DNA of 64,000 bases from Ustulina deusta (taxonomy: Eukaryota > Ascomycota > Sordariomycetes > Xylariales > Xylariaceae): positions 558,001-622,000 of the forward strand of contig JAJNNX010000014.1 in assembly GCA_023159155.1 (NCBI GenBank). Reading direction: 5' to 3'. Shown in pieces: positions 39,742 through 51,573 of the stretch. The notes beneath the pieces were generated by a model. The model searched no databases. It had not been told where the DNA came from and saw only the letters and a program-made list of their open reading frames with translations. The translations under genes and the position numbers were made by a program. The number at the start of each line of letters is the position of its first letter. Position 1 is the first letter of the stretch.

Positions 39742-41850
39742 CCTAATATAAACAAACTAGTTATATATTATTATATAAGATATAATACTATTATAATTGA
39801 TTATATTATATTATATAGGCTGTTATATAAAAGTTAATTTATATAGCAGCTTTACTTGTTTTTTTTAACTAGCAGCTCCTAGTATATATTATAATCCATG
39901 CAGCGCACCTATATAGTATAAGGGAGACAAAGGGAATATTTAATCTATTGAACTAAACATAGGTTATTTATACTATATTTTAATATTTTGAAGGGCTAAT
40001 AGTTATAGCAAGACCTAAAAGTAACAATTCTACCTCTAAGTCTATTTTAATAAGCTAATATAGCATTTTTATATTAGAGCTAAACAATTTGCTCCTATTA
40101 CTACTGCTTATAAACAATTTATTGCTTATTTAGTAGTATTAAAACATAATATATATAAAGCTTAATAAAAGTATAATAGCTTTTTTTATGTTTAGTTATA
40201 TTAAAAACTAAGCTAAATATTTTGTAAAGCAAGTTTTTATATTAATATTAAAACTAGATATTAATTTTAAGCTTTTTAATAAGTGTTTTTTTTTTAAAGC
40301 TAGTTTTTATAATAATATATTAGTAAAATCTATCCTAAGAACTATAAGCTATATAGCGCTTATATTCTAATAATAAAGCTAATATGAATATTTTGCTAGA
40401 TTAGAAGCTATAATATTTTTTATAATTATTAATAGCTAAAAAATATTCTAATATATATATTTGTTTTTATTTAAAAAGAAAGCAATATTATAATAATAAT
40501 TAATAAAAGTTATAGTTTTTTGTTTAAAGATTTTAATAAACTAGTTGCAAATTTTAGACTTTTTTTTTATTTAAATAAAAAATAGAATAGGAAAAAAATA
40601 TAAGTTTAACTTTAAAAGTTTATTTTTGCTTTTTTTTTTAAATACTTTTTATAACTTTTTCTGAACTAACCTAGCCCCGCTAAATATAATAACTTTACTA
40701 GCGCTTATAAAATAAAACTAAGTAGCTCTAGACCTCGCTATTGCTTTTTTATTTAACCTAGTATATCTACTATTATAACTGCAACGCTAAAAATATAGCT
40801 TAAATAAACAAAAAAAATAAACGTTTATTTTAGCGCTAAAAATAACTATAAAATAAGAAATATTAGTAATAAAAATATATATAATAATATAATTACTAAT
40901 TTAAAAATTATTATAAAATATATAGATTTTATTTATATTATTATTAATATAAATAATTTATATTAAATAAGCGTTTTATTTTATATTTGCTAGTTTAATA
41001 GTTTTTATAGTTGTTATTTAGTTAATTTATATAATAATATAAATAGTTATTTTAATATATAAGTTATTTTGTTTGTTTAAATAATAATATAGCTAATAAA
41101 AACAAACAAAAGTATTTTGCTACAAAAAACCTTTACTTAAAAAATAGCTTTAATTTAGCTTTAGATTATAACTATTTTATTATATTTGGTTGCTATATTA
41201 GTATTTATAGCCCTAGCTAAAGAAAATAACTTTTAGAGCTTGCTATATTTTTGCTATAATTTAGTTATAAATATTAGTATTAAAGTTAGCTTGTTTATTG
41301 TGCTTTTTTTAATTTATAGCTATATATTTTAAAAAAAATATATGTAAAGCATAGCTAAGAAATTAAATAATACTAATTCCTAAAACAATACTATTTTAAG
41401 TAATACTATACTAATTTTTTGTATTAAATAATACTACTAATAAATATAAAAGCTGCTATATTAATAAACCAAAGCTATATTAAAATATCTTTATTACTTA
41501 AGATCTTAAACTTATATTAATATATTATTACAAAGCTACTAATATATTAGCTTTTTTTTATATTTATAAACTAACTAAAGTAGTCTGCTAATACTTATAA
41601 AAATAATTATTTAAATTAACTATATTAAGCAATATTAGCTTTAATAAAAAAGTACTATAAATATAATAAATTTATAATAAACTAAAACTAATTATAATTA
41701 TAGTATTTTAATATTTTTAAATATTATATTATAAAATATATATAAGCTTATTTTTAATATTTTTTTTAGTTTTAAATAGTTTTATTAGTTAAGTATACTT
41801 ATTTATTAAGTATTTAAAGCGTTACTAAAAAATATTTAACTATTAAAGGC
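39742..41850. other. AT-rich RIP-degraded spacer
   Basis: A/T-rich DNA without a supported gene or repeat pair. A mild island near 40,660-40,800 has no open frame. Confidence 0.7.
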
Positions 41851-42062
41851 TGGACTTAAAGGTAATTTATATAGGGGGGCTAGCTTAATAACTTAATATA
41901 GAAAGTCTGAAATGGCTAACTTATAGCCTGAATTAAGATGGTTAGAGCGGTCTAGTTAGGCAACTGACACTTCGGCTGGCGATATACCCGGCCTACAAAG
42001 TCTAACTAGCGTGAGCGGCCTAGCCATTATAGGTCAGGGGGTAAAGTAGGGTTATTTCAACA
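41851..42062 (-). mobile_element. LTR-like fragment
   Basis: On the minus strand the segment starts TGTTGAAATAACCCTACTTT at 42062, contains a TATA-box-like CCTATATAAATTACC, and ends TTAAGTCCA at 41851. TG...CA termini, a TATA box in the right place and higher GC than its surroundings suggest a solo LTR. The flanks (AAGGC and GATCC) do not match, so the outer limits or the identity are uncertain. Confidence 0.4.
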
Positions 42063-42649
42063 GATCCTAGCTATGCAGCCTTAATAGTACAAGTAGCACT
42101 ATTACAAGCTATTTATATAAAAAAATTCTTTTAAATAATAAACTATTCTTAATCCCTTAAATTATAATATTTATAGCACGCCTATCTTAATTAAAAAAAA
42201 AAAAAATTATATTTTAATTATTAAAAGCGGAGTATTATCTTATTTCTTAAATATTTTTTTTACTAAATCTAAAATTTAATGTTAATTTTAAATAAATATT
42301 TTTATTTTTAGTACTATAAAAACAACTAATATAAAAAATAACTAATTTATTAATATTAATTATAATATATATAACTTTAAAATTTTTTTAGTTATACTTA
42401 ATTAAATTTATATTATTAAAAATATATATTTTATTAAAATTATTAGTTATAAATTTTGCTTTTTTTATATAAATATTAGCTAATTTTATTAAAATAGCTT
42501 AGTAGTAATTTTATTTTTTAGTTAAGCTAGGGAATAAAATAACTAAAAAGTTCTAAAACTTAAAAATATAATAGATCTTTTTATTTATTAGCACTTTTTA
42601 ACCTTTTATATTAAAGTTTTAAAGTAGCGTAATAAAGTTATAGTTTTTA

Positions 42650-42969
42650 TTTTTTTTTCTTTAAGCTAGCTCTAGAAATAGCATAGACTCTAATTATTAG
42701 AAGGTTGCTATTCCTTAATTATTACTTAAAGGAGCAGGAGCTTAAGAGGTACTGCTAAAGATATCTTTAAATCTATTGCTTTTAGTCTTTATATTATTAT
42801 TGGATTAGCTATTGTTAGACTAACTATTGTTGGACTAACTATTGTTAGATTAGCTATTGTTAGGCTAACTATTGCTGGACTAACTGTTGTTAGATTGACT
42901 GCTATTGCTGCTGTTATTATTGGATTGGTTGTTATTTGTAAGCTCGGTATTTCTTATATTTTGATTCAT
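42650..42969 (-). pseudogene. N-terminal relic with (Ser-Asn-Asn-Ser-stop) repeats
   Basis: An ATG at 42969 (minus) opens with MNQNIRNTELTNNNQSNN and an Asn/Ser-rich run. The frame then passes through a 15-bp tandem repeat coding S-N-N-S plus TAG or TAA in each unit. The first units still show Gln at the corresponding places, so the repeated stops are best explained as CAG/CAA turned into TAG/TAA by RIP. After the repeats the frame continues KTKSNRFKDIFSSTS and APAPLSNN with further stops to about 42650. It was a protein with a polar, low-complexity N-terminus. Function unknown. Confidence 0.55.
42809..42898. repeat. 15-bp minisatellite, six units
   Basis: Six units at 42809, 42824, 42839, 42854, 42869 and 42884, consensus CTATTGTTAGACTAA, with a partial unit upstream. 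The period of 15 keeps a minus-strand frame in register and corresponds to a five-residue repeat in the relic gene that contains it. Confidence 0.85.
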
Positions 42970-44760
42970 AGTCCTTTAAATATAACAGAATAAATAATAA
43001 ATATAGTTATATTATCTTTATAATAAAATATATAGAAAATAAATATTTTTATTAAAACAGTAACAAACTATTTATTATTTATATAAAAAAATTATATATA
43101 GTTTTAAACTTTATTATTTATGCGCTAATATATATTTTATATATAAATAATTTTATGTTTTTAACTTTTAAAATATTAAGCTGCTTTTTTTTTAAATAAA
43201 AGTAGCAATTAACCTAAGAAAATAAGTTTTTTATAATAATTAGCGCTTAAACATTAGTATAGTTAATATACGCGCTAGCTCTAATATTATAGCTGCCTAG
43301 CTATTATTAAGCTTAGTACGGAGTTAGTAGGTAGTTAGTAGTGCTGTTCTATTTTTAAAAACAGAAAATTTTAACTAGCAGAATATATACTAATATATTT
43401 AATAAATTAGATTTGTTATATTAACAAAACTAAAAAGCTAAAAATTAGTTAATAAATATGCTTGCTAAGCTATAATTTTGCTTTTTTTTTTAATGCTATG
43501 CTTAATACGTACGTTTTAAAATAAATAAACAAATAATTATAAAAAGTTTTTTTTTTTTTTTAGGTCTATACTATATAATATTTAATAAAAAGTATTATTT
43601 ATTTTTTTTGTTTAATAATATAACTAAATATAATTATTAAAAAGTTGAACTAGCTTTTTTTTTTTTTTTTTTTAAATTTAGGCCTAAAGCTAGCAAATTA
43701 TTAGTTTAGTACAATATTAGCTAAAAACTAACATTAATTGTTTTAATCGGTAGAAATTTGTTTTAATTATAGCTATTATAATATTTAAAAAAGCTTATAT
43801 TAGTAAAATCTTTATATAAAGTTTTATTGCTTTTTTTTATGTTTGTTTTAATTATTATAAGCTATTAAGAAATAGCAATATTTTAGGTAATTTTAACGTA
43901 TAAATAGTATAAAAGCTTTTTTTTAGTTAAATAAAAAAAGGAAAGTGTTATATAATAACATACCTAAATATTTCTTTTAGTTTTTTATTATATTCTTTTT
44001 TAGAATAAAGAAATAAAAGTATTAATATAGCTATAAGTAAAATAGTTATTTATAATTAAGAAACTATAGTATTTGTTTTTATAATTTAATGTTTATAAAG
44101 AAAACTAGTATTTATACTTGAAGTGTTATAGCTAAGCATAGCTAAAAAAGGCTGGATCTTATCACTTATTTATATAGGCTAGCTATGTAATATTCTTTTC
44201 TAGGGATCGTATAAGTGCTATTTGCTCTATATCTAATATAGTAATTATTTATTACGTTTAATAAACACTTGATTTTTTATGTACTATTTTAAGCTTTGCT
44301 AAATAGTTAGTTCTATGTAATAAATTAGCTAATAAGCTTGAGACCAACTATGTACCTTTATCTATTACTTCCTGCAATCGGAAGCTAATAGGTATGCTAT
44401 ACAAGCTAATAATGTCCCCTAGGCTAACTTAAAGCTATATATAAAGCTAGGGCCTTAATAATAAGCTTTTTTAGAATACAAAAAATAAAGATTAATTAAG
44501 GGGCTAGTTATATAAATTATGCCATTATAGAATCTAGATCTTATATTAGTTATTATTTTTGTTGGGGTTGCTCTAATAAGCTTTCTTCTTTTATAATACA
44601 TACTTTTTTTATCTTTAGCTATAGATAGTAGATATAGTAGTATAGTCTCCTTGGAAGCGCTGGGTCTTGTTATTTTATGTTCTAGGTAGATTAATTATTG
44701 GAGGTTGAAGCAAGGTTGCCTTCAAACTACTAAGTCCTTTTTTTTTTATTTAGCAAGATT
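42970..44760. other. AT-rich spacer
   Basis: A/T-rich DNA with long T runs near 43,550 and 43,650 and a modestly GC-richer stretch from about 44,150. No frame or repeat pair could be supported outside the relic that starts at 44,761. Confidence 0.65.
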
Positions 44761-45110
44761 CTATTTTTCTGCAGCACAGATGATCTTTTTAGGTCTTACG
44801 GGAATGGCGACCGGGCAGGGGATCCTTTCGATATAAGAAGCACCGCAGATCTCCCCAAGGGTTGGGTCGATAAGAGCGATAGGGCAATCGATCTCCTAGC
44901 TAATAATACTTAAGAGCAAAGGTTTAAAGGCTTACGTTCGCAGGTCTAATAAGAATGTAGCTTTCTAATTATATGTCTAGGCATAGGCTATATAGTTTAC
45001 TGCTAATGGTATAAGATAATTTTTTTTTTAGGGAGTAATATTGTATTCGAAGAGATGAGGAGCGGCTAGAGGTTGGCAAAAAGCAGCGATTTTAAAGGAG
45101 GGTCAAAAGT
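44761..45110 (-). pseudogene. C-terminal part of a RIP-mutated gene, unrecognised
   Basis: The minus frame ends at a TAG (44761-44763) after a long clean stretch: EIDCPIALIDPTLGEICGAS, then YIERIPCPVAIPVRPKKIIC, then AAEK. Upstream the same frame carries TAG, TAA or TGA codons between sensible blocks (SFKIAAFCQPLAAPHLFEYN, YLIPLAVNYIAYA, KATFLLDLRT). The decay is therefore graded, heavy upstream and light at the 3' end. It was a cytosolic-looking protein. No catalytic motif is obvious and I cannot name the family. Confidence 0.5.
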
Positions 45111-48100
45111 ACATAAGAATATTAAGTATTATGATATTAAAGGTCTATTACTTATTTAGTGCTTGATTTGCAGTGATCTATTGCTTGGGTAGCTTTGGAG
45201 GACTAAGGGGCTAAATCCTGAGGTATTTCTGAAAGGTTTGTGTACTTTTTGGGCTTTTAAACATTGCTACCTAGCAGGTTTGCACGATATATCTTTTTTT
45301 GTCTATTTTTTATTCTTTCCTAAACAATTATTATTACTAAATATATCACAACTATATATAATATATATACCTTGTTATAATGCTATTTTAATAATAAACC
45401 TAGCTTAGATAGCAACTATTAAAACCTATCTTTTTGGTATATATTTTAATATAGTGCGTGTATTATTTAAGAAAATCGCTAAAGGGCTCAACTTTAATAT
45501 AGTTAGCAATAAAGGTAGATATAAAATATAACTTATGCTAAACTATTCTAATAAAAATATATCTAGTGCTTTAAAATCTAGCACTTTGCTTTTTTTTTTT
45601 GCTTTAGAACTATTCTATTTTTTGCTTCTTATTTTTTAGAACAAGTTGTAGTACTATTTAAACTAATCTTTTTTAACTAAAAACTTTTTTAAATTTTAGT
45701 AAATTTAATTTAAATTATATTTAATTTTTTTTTAATATAGTGCTTATAAATATATTTAATACTAATATTTAGAAATAAATCTATTATGTTATTACTAAAT
45801 TTATATTTTTATAAAAGCTTATTTTTTTTATTTTATAAATATTATAGCGCTTTATTATAAATAGTATTATAAATTCTTTAAAAAAACAAAATCAAATAAA
45901 TAAATTATTAAATAATAAACTTGGTATTATATATATTAATATTTTAAATTTTTATAAATCTTTTTAAAGTAATATTTTATAACTTGAAATAGTGTTTAAA
46001 AAGATCTTTTAGAAATATATAAAAAATATAACCTTTTTTTTTAAAAAAGTTAAACTAAATAGCTAAAAAATACTAAACAAAAAAGCATTTTTGCTTAGCT
46101 TGCTAATATTATTAAATACTTTTTGTAATAAATATAAATATATAAACTAATAATAATATAAAAACTATTAGCATAGCTTAATATACTATTTAATAGTTTA
46201 ATTGCTAAGTATAAGCTAGATATTAGGCTTATAAACAACCTAAAAGCTAATAAAGCTAGAAAATATTATTAGTTATATATTTTAGTACTTAGTAAGCTAA
46301 AGAGCAACCCAAACAATAATATAATATTTAAAACTTATTTTAATATAGTAAAATATATAAAAAAAGTTTTTATTGCCTAGTTTATATAGCGTTTTATTTT
46401 AGTTTTTATTTTATATAAAAATTAAATATAGGTTTAGAAATTTAATTAGCTTAAAAGCATTATATTAAAAAAGTTCAATATTAATAAAAATAAATAATGT
46501 TTTATGTTAATAATTTTTAGTTTTTTTTAAATGAATAATAAAGCTTTTAATTTTAATTTTATTATTATTAAATTAGAACATTAGTAATATATTAAGATCT
46601 AATAAAATATAAAAATAGGACATTTAATTTTAAACAAAGTTATTAGATTAGCATATAATATAATAAGCTATATAACTATTTATTAAAAAATATACTTAAA
46701 AAAAAACAAATCTAAGCTTTTTATTATTAAAGATTTATAATAATTCTTAGAATATAATAAAAAAACGAACTACTATAACAAACAATATATTAAAAAGTAA
46801 TAAATATAACGTAGCATTATTATTATAAAACAGTATATATATAAGCAAAAAATAATAATATTTAAAATAATGTTTAAAAAAAGCTAGATATTATAAAAAT
46901 AAGCAACTATTAAATTAAGTATATATATAATTTATAAGCTTTAATTATAAAAGCTATATTATATAATAGCTTTATTAGTTCAAAGCAATTATTTAGCTAA
47001 ACTAGTGCTTTTTTTTTACCTAGTAAGCAGTTTTGTTTAAGGTCTATATTTTTAATAAAATATAATAATAAATCTTTTTTTAACCGAATATATTAACGTA
47101 TTATTTTTTGCAACTATAGGAAGTTTATTTATATAGCAAGTTTTTAAGCTGCTTTGTTTAGTGCTTTAAAAAGATATATTTAAAGATATAAATCTTTATA
47201 TAATAAGGCTAGCTTTTTATATAAAAATATTTTAATTAATAATTTTATAATAAATAAAAGTAATAAAAAATCTTATTTATTTTTGTTTTTAATTGATCTA
47301 GATTTTATAATTAAGGTTGATTAAATAGAGGTATTAAGTGCAAAAAGAATTACTAGTACAAAAGTTTTTATAGTAATTAGTGTTTTTATAAATAAAAACT
47401 ATATTTTTATGGATAACTTCGAGTTGTTTTTTTGGGTTTTTTTTTAGATATGTATTTATTATAAGGGGCCGGGCTAGAAAAGGAAAGCTACTGAGTTTAA
47501 AAAATAGAACTACTTAAATACTAAAGAACTAGCATATAATAAGAAAGGGATAATGTTTAATAAAAGGGATTTTGTTTGTATTATAGAAAGCAATTTTATA
47601 TTATCTTACTAGCTCTTAATCTTTTAGATTAATAAGCTGCAAAAATTGGTGTTTTTTAACGGTAGAAAATAGCAATACATAGATAAGACTTTATATTTAC
47701 GGATGATATAAATCCTTGGCGAAAGTTAAACTTATTTATTAGTAATAATAAATTAATAAATATTTATTAGCTCCTTAAGCATGTTTTATAGCATATATAA
47801 AGCAGGTAGTAAAGTAGTCCTATTATATCTTATTAGGGCTTAAGAAAATTGTAATTTAAGGGCAACGTTGTTATAAACTTGCTTTATATTACTTGAGAGG
47901 TAAGAGCAGCAACGTTGGGGTGTTTTTAATTTGTAGGGAACAATAGGACAAGAAGCAAGGTGTTTGTTAAGGAGGCCCAAGGGGGCTCTTACTACTTTAT
48001 AGGTAGAAGTCCGGGCAGTAATTAAAAAAGTGAATCTTGTAATTAGATTAATAGCTAGAGAATTTTAAAAGAATGGTTAGATATATAGGAGATATAAGGT

Positions 48101-48129
48101 TATATAAATAAAAGAAACCAGGTATAAAC
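45111..48129. other. AT-rich RIP-degraded spacer
   Basis: A/T-rich DNA. The first few hundred bases (to about 45,300) are GC-richer and may hold more of the neighbouring relic in another frame. From 45,300 on I see no coding or repeat structure. Confidence 0.65.
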
Positions 48130-48360
48130 ATTAAATTTGCTATAACGTTACTTATACTAAGCGCGATCTGCTCGGCTATATAGCTAAGCATAGCAGCAAA
48201 AGAAATAATAGCAATAAAATTAATAAAGAAAACAGTAGAACCAAAAACTTCGAGCGCTTAGATTATAATATTAGTAGAAATAGCCACTAGTAAGACGTTA
48301 ATCCAAGTCCCGAAAAGCGTCCGCTAGACCTAGTTCGTAAGCGTAAGCTGCCCTTTTTTT
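48130..48360 (+). pseudogene. possible small secreted-protein relic
   Basis: The plus strand at 48130 reads IKFAITLLILSAICSA, which has the shape of an N-terminal signal peptide (a positive residue, a hydrophobic core, small residues before the cleavage point). There is no ATG now; ATT stands in its place, and ATG-to-ATT is not a RIP change. The following sequence is open in two overlapping frames, one giving a Lys/Asn/Arg-rich tail that ends KRPLDLVRKRKLPFF, so at least one frameshift is needed. Fungal effector genes are often found in such AT blocks, but this identification is speculative. Confidence 0.25.
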
Positions 48361-50093
48361 AATAAATATAGTTAATTAAAGTTTGGAAGCTTTTAAGCAT
48401 ATTTATAGCATGTTAAAGCAGTGTTTATACGTAATTCCTTAAAGCTTACTACTTTTTTATAGTATTAAATATATTAGCTTACCGGGGTATTAAAAAAATA
48501 AAAAAATAAAATAGGTTTATATTTTGTTTTTTATTTCTAATATTAATAAAAAGGGTAGAAATAATTTTAAAAATATTTATATAATAAGTTTTAATATAAA
48601 AAGCTAATAAAAAATAAAGATTTTGAAACTAGTATAAAAAAAAAAAGCGTAGTAGCAGATTAGCAAAACTATAACTTTTTTATATTTAGAATTAAAACAG
48701 TTCAAACTTTATTATAGTTTTTTTTATTAAATCTTATAACTTTTTTTTTTATAGCTTTTTATTAAAAACTATAACTTATTAAAAATTAAAGCTTAGATTT
48801 AATAAACAAAACAAAATATTTTTTATTTTGCTTTAAAATCAATATATAAATTTTAGATTTAAAAAGCAACAATTTTTACAAAGCATTATTAATAAATATT
48901 AGCTAATAGGTTGCTTATTATTAGTAGCTAGGCTATAAACTTCAGAATTATAATTTTATATAACTATTTTATTAGATTATAGTTCTAAAAGTAGACCTAT
49001 TTAAGCTAAAAATTTACTTATATTTATTTAATAATATAAAAAACTAATAAATAAAAAAGTAAAAACGCTATAAATAAATTCTAACTCAAGTAATTATTAT
49101 TTTTTATATTTATAAAACTAAGCTATATAGCTCTAGTCCTTAAAATAACCTTAAGTTTTATATTTAGATTTATAAAAAATATTATATAATTATTAAGCAA
49201 ATATAAAATTATAAATATATTTAAGCAAGTTTATATTATAATATAAATTATTATTTTTAATTATTATAGCTATTATTTTAGTACTAATATAGCTTTATAT
49301 TACTTAGTTAACTTTATTGATTATTTTATTAGATTTAAAGTTTTATTTTATAGAATTACTAAAAATAAATTAAACTTATTAGCTTTTAATTATTCTTTTT
49401 TTAATTTTTTTTATATTTATTATTTTTTTAACGCTTTATTTATTAAAAATATTATAAATTAAAACGCTATTACTACTACTAATAATATTTTAATAATATA
49501 TATTATAGTATATTAACTAGGTTTTATTTAATTGCTTTAAAACTAAAAATAAAACTAAACTTTTTTATATAGTAATATTATAAAAAAACTTACTTATAAA
49601 ACATTTAAGTTTTTTACTAAAGAATTATATATTAGTAAGATTTTATGCTTTAGTATTATTATTTTATTAAAAATATTTAATATTTTATTTTTAATTTATA
49701 ACTCGATTATAAAATAGATACTATATTAAAGTTTAATAATTATTGCTATAGTATTTTTATTTATTATTAGTTAAATAGCTATGCTTAAAATATTTAATAT
49801 TTATAAAAGAAGTACTACTACTATTAAAGTTTATTATTTAAAAATAGCTGCTAAAATATACTTATTTTTTATTATTTATGTTTTTTTGCTTATTTTTATT
49901 TATTTATTAATATAGTATATTTTATAAAAAACATTAAATATATAAGCAGTTATGCTTGCTTTGTTGCTTAAAAAGCGTGCTTTATATAATGTTTAAATTA
50001 GAAATCTATTTATAAGTTCTTTAGAGCTTAGCTAGCTATAAACTCTACTATAAGCTATACTTACTATATATTTATTTATTTTTATGAACCAAG
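48361..50093. other. AT-rich RIP-degraded spacer
   Basis: A/T-rich sequence with no supported frame, RNA gene or paired repeat. Confidence 0.7.
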
Positions 50094-50460
50094 AATATTA
50101 CGGCTTGTGGTATAGACCTAGGTGAGGGTTAAAAACACCTAAGATATAGGCTATAGGTAGTAAGAGTTGGTCTGCAGTGAGGAGTCAGGAGAGTTCTCTA
50201 GGTTATGTAAGCTGGGGGATCGCTTAGAGGCAATAGTATTGACCTGTAGGAAAGACTAAGGACAATACGGGTTAACTGATAACTTAATTCAATGATGAAA
50301 GCACTTAGCTACTTTATGCTATAAAGATAGGCTGAGTTAAGAACGAAAAGTAAAACAAAACAAAAACCATAGTGATTTGAATAAGGCTTGGTTGATTTGT
50401 ATTGTTATTATTTATATTATATAACGCTGAACACCCTATGTGATAGCTTGTAACTCTGTT
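50094..50460 (+). other. LTR-like GC-moderate segment
   Basis: The segment begins TATTACGGCTTGTGG, which would be TGTTACGG before a TG-to-TA change, and closes near CTTGTAAC around 50455. It precedes a RIP-mutated frame, as a 5' LTR would precede gag. A matching 3' copy and a target duplication are missing, so it could equally be a unique intergenic segment. Confidence 0.3.
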
Positions 50461-50519
50461 TCGAAATCTGTTTTGCTTTGCTTTTTTTGATATATATTAT
50501 ATTTCTGTTTTCTATTCTA

Positions 50520-50826
50520 GCTAATAAGACCGAAAAGTTTACGATTAATTAGTTTGGCTTGCTTAAAGTCCATAATCATAATATTGCTACTATTAGCACT
50601 ATATAGTATGTTGCCTGGTTTAGCATTGCTGTGTAGGACCTATAAATAATAAACTGCTTCGAACGCTATACGGATTGTATTAATAACAGCGTTTTTATTA
50701 GCTTAGCTAAGTAGATCAAACAAGAGCTGCCTAGCCCAGCTAAAAAACAAAAGTTGCATAAAAATACCGCTATTGTAATAATATAGCAGGACTAAATCCA
50801 CCTCGCTAAAATACACAAAAACATAC
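50520..50826 (+). pseudogene. RIP-mutated coding relic, possibly retroelement N-terminal
   Basis: One plus frame stays in register for ~100 codons with stops only as TAG or TAA: ANKTEKFTIN, FGLLKVHNHNIATISTI, YVAWFSIAV, IINCFERYTDCINNSVFISL, then IKQELPSPAKKQKLHKNTAI. Replacing the stops by Gln or Trp would give an uninterrupted protein, typical of RIP. Position after an LTR-like segment suggests a gag-type frame, but no zinc knuckle or other motif is seen. Confidence 0.4.
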
Positions 50827-51156
50827 TTCCCCTAAATAATACGTAGCTTGTTGCATACCTTTCTTTTATATTATAAATAAAATATTTTAGTCCTGCTTTA
50901 TACCTTTAGCAACAAAAATATAGCTATAAAAAAACAGCTAGATCTTAAAAAGCGCCCTAACAAATCCGGCTAGGTAAAGCAGCATAGTGTCCGCATCTGG
51001 GCTACAATCACTGGCTAACTAGGCACGTACCAGGCGTAGAAACTCGGATACGTTGATATGCTATCGCTAATAAGCACTAAAGTTGGGGCATCTGTTATCC
51101 ATAGGCCCGCCGCTCGCCAGTCCTAACAAGCACTTCTGTATGCAAAAGGGCCGGTT

Positions 51157-51389
51157 CTAAATCCTAGTCTGCGTTCCTTTCTGCACGTGTTCCTTGGCTT
51201 TGTCGCTTGCACTACTTCTGCTACGACGACCCAGCATTGCGCCCTTGGCTGCGGTACCCGTCGATGCAGGCGCTTTCGCAGAGGAGCGTAGGGATCGAGA
51301 GGTGGACGGGGAGGGGGGAAGGTCTTCGTCTTCGCTCTCGTCTTTGTCACGGGGACAGGCATTGTTATTTCCTGGGCGACAGCTGGAAC
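51157..51389 (-). pseudogene. acidic/Ser-rich coding fragment cut by the hAT element
   Basis: On the minus strand the frame runs from the hAT border (51389) to a stop at 51157. It reads CRPGNNNACPRDKDESEDED, PPSPSTSRSLRSSAKAPAST, GRRSRSSASDKAKEHVQKGT. It is low-complexity and probably disordered with mixed acidic and basic clusters. It has no start codon of its own outside the transposon end. The opposite strand is also open because of GC content, so coding direction is not certain. Confidence 0.35.
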
Positions 51390-51406
51390 CAGGGCTCGCT
51401 ATCCAC

Positions 51407-51443
51407 CCACCCACCCACTTAGAGCCTCCAAGTGGGTGGGTGG
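51407..51443. repeat. subterminal hairpin, 14-bp arms
   Basis: CCACCCACCCACTT (51407-51420) pairs exactly with AAGTGGGTGGGTGG (51430-51443) around a 9-nt loop. It is built from the same hexanucleotide-like motif as the hAT subterminal repeats. Confidence 0.85.
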
Positions 51444-51573
51444 ATGACTAATGAGGCTATTCACAAGTGGATGTACACCCACTAAGCTATCTTGCCAGTG
51501 GGTGTACACGTGGGTGGATTTGTGGATATATTATATAAGCTGAGTATGACGCTATTCGCGACCTCGCTGGCGC

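Noticed and set aside
41935..42000. tRNA D-arm-like GGTTAGAGCGGTCTAGTTAGGC
   Set aside because: No T-arm or acceptor pairing. It lies within an LTR-like segment that explains the GC content.
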